Positions 6,078 through 9,762 of a stretch of DNA of 9,762 bases are shown here, in pieces. Each line of letters opens with the position of its first letter. Position 1 is the first letter of the stretch. Position numbers and translations under genes: made by a program. Source of the stretch: Minisyncoccota bacterium (GTDB taxonomy: Bacteria > Patescibacteriota > Minisyncoccia > Phycocordibacterales > UBA1006); NCBI GenBank assembly GCA_937970115.1, contig CALBVO010000019.1, positions 1-9,762 on the forward strand. Direction: 5' to 3'. The notes below the pieces were generated by a model, which worked only from the letters and a program-made list of their open reading frames with translations, was not told where the DNA came from and ran no database searches.

Positions 6078-6335
6078 ATGAAACAAGAAAGATCATTTCA
6101 CAGTATTATTTTTGGAATAATTGGTTTTATAGCTAATGTTATAAGATTATTAATAATTTTAGTATTTAGTGGTGGTGCAATATTTTTTGCTTATACTGCT
6201 GGTAAATTCATAGGGCCTGTATTAAAAGGTATTTCAGTAACACCTGAAATAGACATATTTATGATGACTCTAATGGTTATTGGATTTAACGTATGCTTAT
6301 ATTTTGCAATGAATCCAACTAAAGTAATCAAGTAA
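6078..6335 (+). CDS. Hypothetical small membrane protein, 85 aa
   Basis: I cannot assign a family. The protein is mostly hydrophobic: residues about 9-31 (SIIFGIIGFIANVIRLLIILVF) and 33-46 (GGAIFFAYTAGKF) form one long or two closely spaced membrane segments, and residues about 58-78 (IDIFMMTLMVIGFNVCLYF) form another. There is no charged catalytic motif; the ends are basic (MKQER at the start, TKVIK at the end). It has its own promoter and terminator and is divergent from pheS, convergent with gatB. The ATG is preceded by TTTAATAACAAC rather than a Shine-Dalgarno sequence, and nearly the same 12 bases precede the ATG at 8016. Well supported as an expressed gene, function unknown. Confidence 0.72.
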   Translation: MKQERSFHSIIFGIIGFIANVIRLLIILVFSGGAIFFAYTAGKFIGPVLKGISVTPEIDIFMMTLMVIGFNVCLYFAMNPTKVIK

Positions 6336-6354
6336 TACATGTAAAAACAATTTA

Positions 6355-6385
6355 AAAATTCCCAGAATATTATTCTGGGAATTTT
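6355..6385. terminator. Bidirectional terminator between the 85-aa gene and gatB
   Basis: AAAATTCCCAGAATA (6355-6369) pairs with 6371-6385 around one central base. It starts 19 bases after the + strand stop and is followed by CTATTTC; on the minus strand it is followed by TTTAAATTG, so it can also terminate gatB transcription. The remaining intergenic DNA up to 6475 contains only an 11-base direct repeat, ATATTCACTTT (6413-6423 and 6460-6470), and a weak 8-bp stem (6405-6412 with 6431-6438). Confidence 0.75.
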
Positions 6386-6475
6386 CTATTTCAACTATCG
6401 CCTCATAAAAACATATTCACTTTATTCTTTGTTTTTATAAAACTCCATAGTAAGTAAATATATTCACTTTGCTCA

Positions 6476-7915
6476 TTATTTCCCTAACATTTCATTAAAC
6501 AACTCAGTTAAAATTTTCGGATTTCCGGCTCCCTTGGTCTCCTTCATTCCCATTCCAACAAAGAATTTCATCAAGGTCTCCTTCCCTGCTTTGAATTCTG
6601 TAGCCTGGTTAGGATTTGCATCAATAATACCTTGTACAACTGCCTTGAGTGCCTCAGGATCGTTGTCCTGGATCAATCCTTTCTCTTCTGCCAGTACTTG
6701 TGGATCTCCGCCATCTTTGATCATATGTGCCAAAATATCTTTTGCTCCACGAGAACCAAGATCTCCAGAATTCACCATCGTAATCAATTTCGCAAACATT
6801 TCTGGATCGAGTGTAGTCCATACATCAATATCTAGCCCCTTGAAATCATCGGATTTCAAAATTCCAATAATATCAGAGGTAATATAGTTTGATGCGGTCT
6901 TAATCAGATTTGTATCTCCATTGAATCCAGCTACTACCTTTTCAAAAAAAAGTGCCATTGCATAATTTCCAATAAAAGATTCGATGTCTTCTGATTTAAC
7001 TCCGTATTCAGACGCGTAACGCATACGTTTTGCATCTGGTAGTTCTGGTAGTTCAGCTTTCATTGCTTCTAAATCAAAAATCTCGTGTAAATAGAGCTTT
7101 GGTAAATCTGGTTCTGGGAAATATCGGTAGTCTTTTGCGTTTTCTTTTGAGCGTTGTGAGAAGGTAATTTCTTTTTGATCATCCCAACCACGTGTTTCTT
7201 GGACCAATTCTTCTCCATTCTCAAGCGCCTCAATTTGTCGTTTGATTTCAAAATCAGCTGCCTTTCCTGCTGCTGCGATTGATCCAATATTTTTTACCTC
7301 AACTTTAGTTCCTAATTCATCTGTTTTTGAAACTGAGAGGTTTACCTCAACACGCATTTCACCCTTTTCGATATTTGCATCACCTGCTCCGAGATATCGT
7401 AATAATAATTGTAATTCACGTGCAAATTTCATCACATCATCTGAACTATGGAGTACTGGTTCAGTCACCAATTCCATAAGCGGTGCTCCAGCTCGGTTAT
7501 AATCAACCAACGAATGATCATCAAAGTGTTTTGATGTTGCGGTATCTTCCTCAAGATGAATCCGCGTTAATGCAAATCCTGCGAGTGTACCATTTGAAAC
7601 AATTGGATATTTAAACTGTGAGATCTGATAACCCTTTGGAATATCAGGATAGAAATAATTCTTTCGATCAAATTCTGTAAAGTTTGCAATATCACCATCA
7701 ACAGCCAATCCAATACGTACCATATGTTCAACTGCCTTTTTATTGATTGTCGGTAAGGTTCCAGGATGTGCTAAATCAATAGGAGAAATATTTTGATTCA
7801 CACCGCCATGATGTGGATCATTGAGTGATTTTGAAAACATTTTTGTTTTAGTTTTCAAGTGCGCATGGATTTCAAGTCCAATCGTTGCTGTGTAGCCTTT
7901 CATATCTATAGTCAT
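6476..7915 (-). CDS. gatB: Asp/Glu-tRNA(Asn/Gln) amidotransferase subunit B
   Basis: The tRNA-binding and kinase subunit of GatCAB, which converts Glu-tRNA(Gln) and Asp-tRNA(Asn) to the correct amide forms. At 479 aa it is full length. Family marks are ATIGLEIHAHLKTKTKMF (residues 10-27), DLAHPGTLPTINKKAV (47-62), DRKNYFYPDIPKGYQISQ (83-100), the PROSITE-type signature DYNRAGAPLMELVTEP (138-153), DYRYFPEPDLP (262-272) and a C-terminal helical YqeY-like tail ending GAGNPKILTELFNEML. It lacks the cysteines that bind zinc in some GatB proteins, as in Staphylococcus. One conserved stretch is unusual: the normal KNLNSFRAV reads KNIGSIAAAGK (208-218). gatA and gatC are not adjacent. The ATG lies seven bases after a -10 box, so a leaderless mRNA is likely. 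Confidence 0.96.
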   Translation of the reverse strand: MTIDMKGYTATIGLEIHAHLKTKTKMFSKSLNDPHHGGVNQNISPIDLAHPGTLPTINKKAVEHMVRIGLAVDGDIANFTEFDRKNYFYPDIPKGYQISQFKYPIVSNGTLAGFALTRIHLEEDTATSKHFDDHSLVDYNRAGAPLMELVTEPVLHSSDDVMKFARELQLLLRYLGAGDANIEKGEMRVEVNLSVSKTDELGTKVEVKNIGSIAAAGKAADFEIKRQIEALENGEELVQETRGWDDQKEITFSQRSKENAKDYRYFPEPDLPKLYLHEIFDLEAMKAELPELPDAKRMRYASEYGVKSEDIESFIGNYAMALFFEKVVAGFNGDTNLIKTASNYITSDIIGILKSDDFKGLDIDVWTTLDPEMFAKLITMVNSGDLGSRGAKDILAHMIKDGGDPQVLAEEKGLIQDNDPEALKAVVQGIIDANPNQATEFKAGKETLMKFFVGMGMKETKGAGNPKILTELFNEMLGK

Positions 7916-7922
7916 GTGTTCT

Positions 7923-7950
7923 ATTCTAAATGATCGAGACTAAAAAACAA
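7923..7950 (-). promoter_or_regulatory. Promoter of gatB
   Basis: Minus strand: TTGTTT (7950-7945), a 16-base spacer and TAGAAT (7928-7923). The -10 box ends seven bases before the ATG, so the expected start is at or next to the start codon. The -35 lies inside a perfect 16-bp palindrome. Confidence 0.55.
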
Positions 7951-7959
7951 TATTGTTTT
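7944..7959. promoter_or_regulatory. 16-bp perfect palindrome at the gatB promoter, possible operator
   Basis: AAAACAATATTGTTTT is a perfect inverted repeat without spacer. It covers the gatB -35 box on the minus strand and lies just upstream of the likely -35 (TTGCCC, 7958-7963) of the + strand gene. Its symmetry and position suit a dimeric repressor or a shared UP-like element; palindromes this AT-rich can also arise by chance. Confidence 0.35.
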
Positions 7960-7985
7960 GCCCTATTCGTAAATAGTTGTATTAT
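7958..7985 (+). promoter_or_regulatory. Putative promoter of the 8016-8344 locus
   Basis: TTGCCC (7958-7963), 16 bases, TATTAT (7980-7985). The predicted start near 7992 leaves a leader of about 24 bases before ATG 8016, close to the leader lengths of the genes at 6078 and 9445. The -35 is weak. Confidence 0.4.
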
Positions 7986-8015
7986 ATATTCAAATTCATT
8001 TTAAATAACAACCTC

Positions 8016-8186
8016 ATGCAAAAGATTTATTTAAACTACCCATCAGACATAGAGAAAAAAATTGTGAAGAATTTATCCCTATTGCCATCTACCCGCACTG
8101 CAAGGAAATCAGGAAAATTAGAGAGGCAGTGCCAAAACCAAAGGTTCTTCAAATTAATTTCACCGATGACCAAAAAAGGTATGTAG
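8016..8186 (+). CDS. Possible 5' part of a small frame-disrupted gene, 56 aa
   Basis: The ATG has the right distance from a promoter and is preceded by TTAAATAACAACCTC, matching the leader of the 85-aa gene. In this frame the first 15 codons (MQKIYLNYPSDIEKK) look plausible. After the A7 run at 8055-8061 the frame becomes Ser/Arg/Gln-rich and ends at 8186, about 160 bases before the terminator, inside the overlapping ORF. A -1 shift at the A7 run would join it to the better-looking downstream frame, giving one protein of about 109 residues ending at 8344. The possibilities are a frameshifted pseudogene, a recoded or slippage-expressed gene, or a base error. No homology recognised. Confidence 0.35.
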   Translation: MQKIYLNYPSDIEKKIVKNLSLLPSTRTARKSGKLERQCQNQRFFKLISPMTKKGM

Positions 8187-8344
8187 AAAAATTCCTAACA
8201 AAAAACCATAGACTAAGTGGTGTATCGTTTTCATTCTACAATATGAAGAAAAAATATTTCTTAAAACTTATGCACCTTCAGGAGGTGCGAAAACGAGAAA
8301 ATCTTATTCTTTCAAGATTAAGAGTTCCTCAAAAATCTGCATAA
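8129..8344 (+). CDS. Hypothetical basic protein, 71 aa from GTG, probably the 3' part of a longer gene
   Basis: This frame ends six bases before a strong terminator, which supports it as the true 3' end of the locus. Called from GTG 8129 it gives 71 residues rich in Lys and Arg, with a probable helix near the end (KYFLKLMHLQEVRKRENLILSRL), and no membrane segment or known motif. The GTG has no well-spaced ribosome site (GAGAGG ends only two bases before it). The frame stays open upstream to a TAA at 8006 and looks coding at least from 8060 (NCEEFIPIAIYPHCKEIRKI), so the GTG may be an artefact; translation may instead begin at ATG 8016 and shift at the A7 run. I cannot name a function. Confidence 0.45.
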   Translation: MPKPKVLQINFTDDQKRYVEKFLTKNHRLSGVSFSFYNMKKKYFLKLMHLQEVRKRENLILSRLRVPQKSA

Positions 8345-8349
8345 CATAT

Positions 8350-8373
8350 AAATCCCGACAATCGTCGGGATTT
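8350..8373. terminator. Terminator of the 8016-8344 locus, also facing obgE
   Basis: AAATCCCGAC (8350-8359) pairs with GTCGGGATTT (8364-8373) across an AATC loop, followed on the + strand by TTTATTT. It is GC-rich and a textbook intrinsic terminator on the + strand. On the minus strand it begins directly after the obgE stop codon (8377-8375) but the following run (TATATG) is a poorer T-tract. Confidence 0.8.
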
Positions 8374-8374
8374 T

Positions 8375-9355
8375 TTATTTCTGTGCGTCTAAATATTGAG
8401 TCAAAATTGATTTGAATTCCTTGATAGAATCTTCATCATAAGCGGTCATGGTGTACACTCTGTCGTGCCCTACCTTGTCCTTAAACAGGTCGATTGTTTT
8501 TTCGGCTTGATCTGTATCTACTAAATCATTTTTGGTCAGAAGAATGATCTCATCTTTTTCCAGTAAGGAACGATCGTAGTCACTTAATTCTCCAACAATA
8601 ACATCATAATCCTGCTCTGGATTTTCAGAATCAAGACCAACAACATGAATCAATGTTTTGGTGCGCTTAATATGCCTGAGGAATTTATGACCAAGCCCCT
8701 TTCCATCTGAGGCACCTTCAATAATTCCAGGAATATCTGCCAAAATATATCCATGCATCGCTCCTAAATGCGGATCAAGAGTTGTAAAATGATACGCGGC
8801 CACTTTTGATTTTGCATTAGTAAGTGCATTCAACAATGTTGATTTACCAGCACTTGGTAACCCAACAAAACCAACATCCGCAAATAGTCGCAGTTCAACA
8901 AAGAAATCCGCTTCTTCGGCTGGTGTTCCTGGTGTCCATTCCATTGGTGTGGTATTGGTTGATGATTTAAAATGCTCATTTCCCAGTCCTCCACGACCAC
9001 CCTTAAGGATACAAATACGGTCACCAACATCACCGAGTTCAAATTCCTGATCAGTTTCAAGATTTTTGAGAACCGTTCCGCGCGGAAATTTCAGAGTCAA
9101 ATCCTGACCATTCTTCCCTTCCTTTCCGAGGTTACCTCCTGGATCACCTGCCTCTGCAGCAAAATTTTTCTTGTGGAGATAATAATCAAGATATGCTAGG
9201 TCACTGACTGATTCGGCATACACATCACCACCATCTCCACCATTACCACCTCCTGGTCCTGCCTTTGGTTTAAATTTTTCGTGACGCCAACGTACAACAC
9301 CATCTCCACCATTTCCCGCCTTGATATGTAATTGTACTTCATCGATAAATGCCAT
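8375..9355 (-). CDS. obgE: GTPase Obg/CgtA, lacking the OCT domain
   Basis: An essential ribosome-associated GTPase acting in 50S assembly and growth control. Residues 1-158 form the glycine-rich OBG domain (AGNGGDGVVRWRHEKF, PGGGNGGDGGDVY, KGGRGGLGN, TPGTPAEE). The G domain follows: G1 GLPSAGKS (165-172), G2 around FTTLDPHLG (190-198), G3 DIPG (207-210), G4 TKND (274-277) and G5 near TAYDEDS (304-310). At 326 residues it stops after the G domain, so the C-terminal OCT domain found in Bacillus-type Obg is absent. The start MAFIDEVQLHIKAG is the family's usual N-terminus and lies nine bases after a promoter -10 box. It is a single-gene unit, divergent from the small ORF at 9445, with which it shares a palindromic -35 box. 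Confidence 0.96.
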   Translation of the reverse strand: MAFIDEVQLHIKAGNGGDGVVRWRHEKFKPKAGPGGGNGGDGGDVYAESVSDLAYLDYYLHKKNFAAEAGDPGGNLGKEGKNGQDLTLKFPRGTVLKNLETDQEFELGDVGDRICILKGGRGGLGNEHFKSSTNTTPMEWTPGTPAEEADFFVELRLFADVGFVGLPSAGKSTLLNALTNAKSKVAAYHFTTLDPHLGAMHGYILADIPGIIEGASDGKGLGHKFLRHIKRTKTLIHVVGLDSENPEQDYDVIVGELSDYDRSLLEKDEIILLTKNDLVDTDQAEKTIDLFKDKVGHDRVYTMTAYDEDSIKEFKSILTQYLDAQK

Positions 9356-9364
9356 AATGGCTAT

Positions 9365-9392
9365 AGTTTATGTATTTCAGATAAAATTGCAA
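9365..9392 (-). promoter_or_regulatory. Promoter of obgE
   Basis: Minus strand: TTGCAA (9392-9387), a 16-base spacer and TAAACT (9370-9365). The -10 box ends nine bases before the ATG, exactly as at rpmE2 and rplY. TTGCAA is self-complementary and also serves as the -35 of the + strand promoter. Confidence 0.5.
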
Positions 9393-9415
9393 TCTTTTGA
9401 AAGATATTGTATAAA
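9387..9415 (+). promoter_or_regulatory. Promoter of the small ORF at 9445
   Basis: TTGCAA (9387-9392), 17 bases, TATAAA (9410-9415). The predicted start near 9422 gives a leader of about 23 bases. An ATCTTT-TG-AAAGAT inverted repeat (9392-9405) sits in the spacer and could be an operator. Confidence 0.6.
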
Positions 9416-9444
9416 TGGATTAAATTAACTTTAATCTTATAAAT

Positions 9445-9594
9445 ATGTTCTGGTCATCATCTAATCCAATTACCAAAAAACCGTTTGCTGAAAAAGATTT
9501 TACTAAAGAAGAAATGAAAGGAATTGATGTCGTTCTAAAAAACCATTCTTTTCTATGTGCTATCTTTTTTATACCCAAACAACGCCGTATATAG
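9445..9594 (+). CDS. Hypothetical small ORF, 49 aa, with a possible -1 slippery site
   Basis: This short ORF has a good promoter and a terminator-like hairpin after it, which argues for expression; I do not recognise the product. It begins MFWSSSNPITKKPF, has a charged middle (AEKDFTKEEMKGID) and ends with a hydrophobic stretch (LCAIFFIP) and a basic tail. At 9537-9543 it contains A AAA AAC with AAA and AAC as zero-frame codons, the canonical -1 frameshift heptamer. A shift there would replace the last 16 residues with 22 others and stop at TAA 9609-9611, directly before the hairpin, for a 55-residue product. AAAGGA lies 14 bases upstream of the heptamer. It could also be a decayed or non-coding locus. 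Confidence 0.5.
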   Translation: MFWSSSNPITKKPFAEKDFTKEEMKGIDVVLKNHSFLCAIFFIPKQRRI

Positions 9595-9612
9595 AATTAG
9601 ATCAAAAATAAA

Positions 9613-9640
9613 CTACTACCAGCTAAAGACCGGTAGTTTT
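9613..9640. terminator. ACTACC-type hairpin between convergent ends
   Basis: ACTACC (9615-9620) pairs with GGTAGT (9632-9637) across an 11-base loop. The + strand continues TTTACTT; the minus strand continues AGTTTATTTTT, the better T-tract, so it may mainly serve the minus-strand gene entering from the right edge. Its stem matches those at 30-60 and 144-174. A further inverted repeat, ACTTAGT (9641-9647) with ACTAAGT (9667-9673), lies to its right. Confidence 0.5.
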
Positions 9641-9667
9641 ACTTAGTACGCTTGAAAGCCGTAATAA

Positions 9668-9762
9668 CTAAGTAGATAAGACCGTGAATCCATCACCACG
9701 TTTCTCTTCGTCTTCATCTTGGTTGTTGATGTATTCCATGATCATTACCACGTTTTTCTGTG
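9668..9762 (-). CDS. 3' end of an unidentified minus-strand gene (partial)
   Basis: A minus-strand frame is open from the right edge and closes with TAG at 9670-9668, showing 30 codons. The C-terminus contains NVVMIMEYINN followed by a very acidic patch (QDEDEEK) and ends FTVLST. The other two minus-strand frames close within the same stretch, and a terminator-like hairpin follows on the minus strand, so this is a credible gene end. The visible part is too short to identify. An imperfect repeat (AGAGAAACGTGGTGATGG versus AGAAAAACGTGGTAATGATC) lies within it about 54 bases apart. Confidence 0.45.
   Translation of the reverse strand, partial: QKNVVMIMEYINNQDEDEEKRGDGFTVLST

Noticed and set aside
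6405..6470. Repeat ATATTCACTTT (two copies) as a small repeat array or CRISPR remnant
   Set aside because: Only two 11-base copies in AT-rich intergenic DNA, with no regular spacer series.
7977..8015. TTG start at 7977 for the small + strand ORF
   Set aside because: This codon overlaps the likely -10 box (TATTAT, 7980-7985), so it would not be transcribed; the ATG at 8016 has a suitable leader.
9595..9667. tRNA or other structured RNA near the right edge
   Set aside because: The paired segments are short and give no cloverleaf or T-loop sequence; terminator hairpins explain them better.

Overview
The window looks like housekeeping chromosome from a small-genome bacterium of the Candidate Phyla Radiation (Patescibacteria, Parcubacteria-like). 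This is inferred from three things: the DNA is AT-rich; several universal proteins are trimmed to their cores (PheS without its N-terminal coiled coil, PheT without its tRNA-binding OB domain, Obg without the C-terminal OCT domain); and a secreted coiled-coil/lytic-transglycosylase protein is present. The standard bacterial code fits: glycine is written GGN, TGA is used as a stop, and no conserved gene has an in-frame TGA. I see no rRNA, tRNA, CRISPR array, insertion sequence or phage gene.

Layout, left to right. Positions 1-174 hold three consecutive hairpins, the probable end of a + strand gene plus terminators. The minus strand then carries a hypothetical protein (152-481), type B ribosomal protein L31 (549-806), the secreted transglycosylase (874-2253) and ribosomal protein L25 (2317-2595). 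A + strand two-helix membrane protein (2712-3149) ends at a bidirectional terminator. Next come minus-strand pheT and pheS (3345-5979, the only clear operon), a + strand 85-residue membrane protein (6078-6335), minus-strand gatB (6476-7915), a + strand small gene with disturbed reading frame (8016-8344), minus-strand obgE (8375-9355), a tiny + strand ORF (9445-9594) and the 3' end of a minus-strand gene running off the right edge (9668-9762).

The conserved genes (translation, ribosome assembly, cell wall) all lie on the minus strand. All four + strand loci are short and unrecognised, and each sits alone between conserved genes with its own promoter and terminator. Genes are mostly single transcription units. 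PheS and PheT form phenylalanyl-tRNA synthetase; GatB belongs to the Glu/Asp-tRNA amidotransferase, whose GatA and GatC partners are not here; L25, L31 and Obg act at the ribosome.

The most interesting signals are regulatory. Six minus-strand genes have a -10 box only 6-9 bases before the start codon, which predicts leaderless or nearly leaderless mRNAs without Shine-Dalgarno sequences. Divergent pairs share -35 sequences. A nine-G tract lies in the active-site motif of the transglycosylase. Two small + strand ORFs contain A-tracts where a -1 shift would carry reading on to a stop next to the terminator; one of these is an A AAA AAC slippery heptamer in the correct frame. I found no convincing multi-gene novel system.
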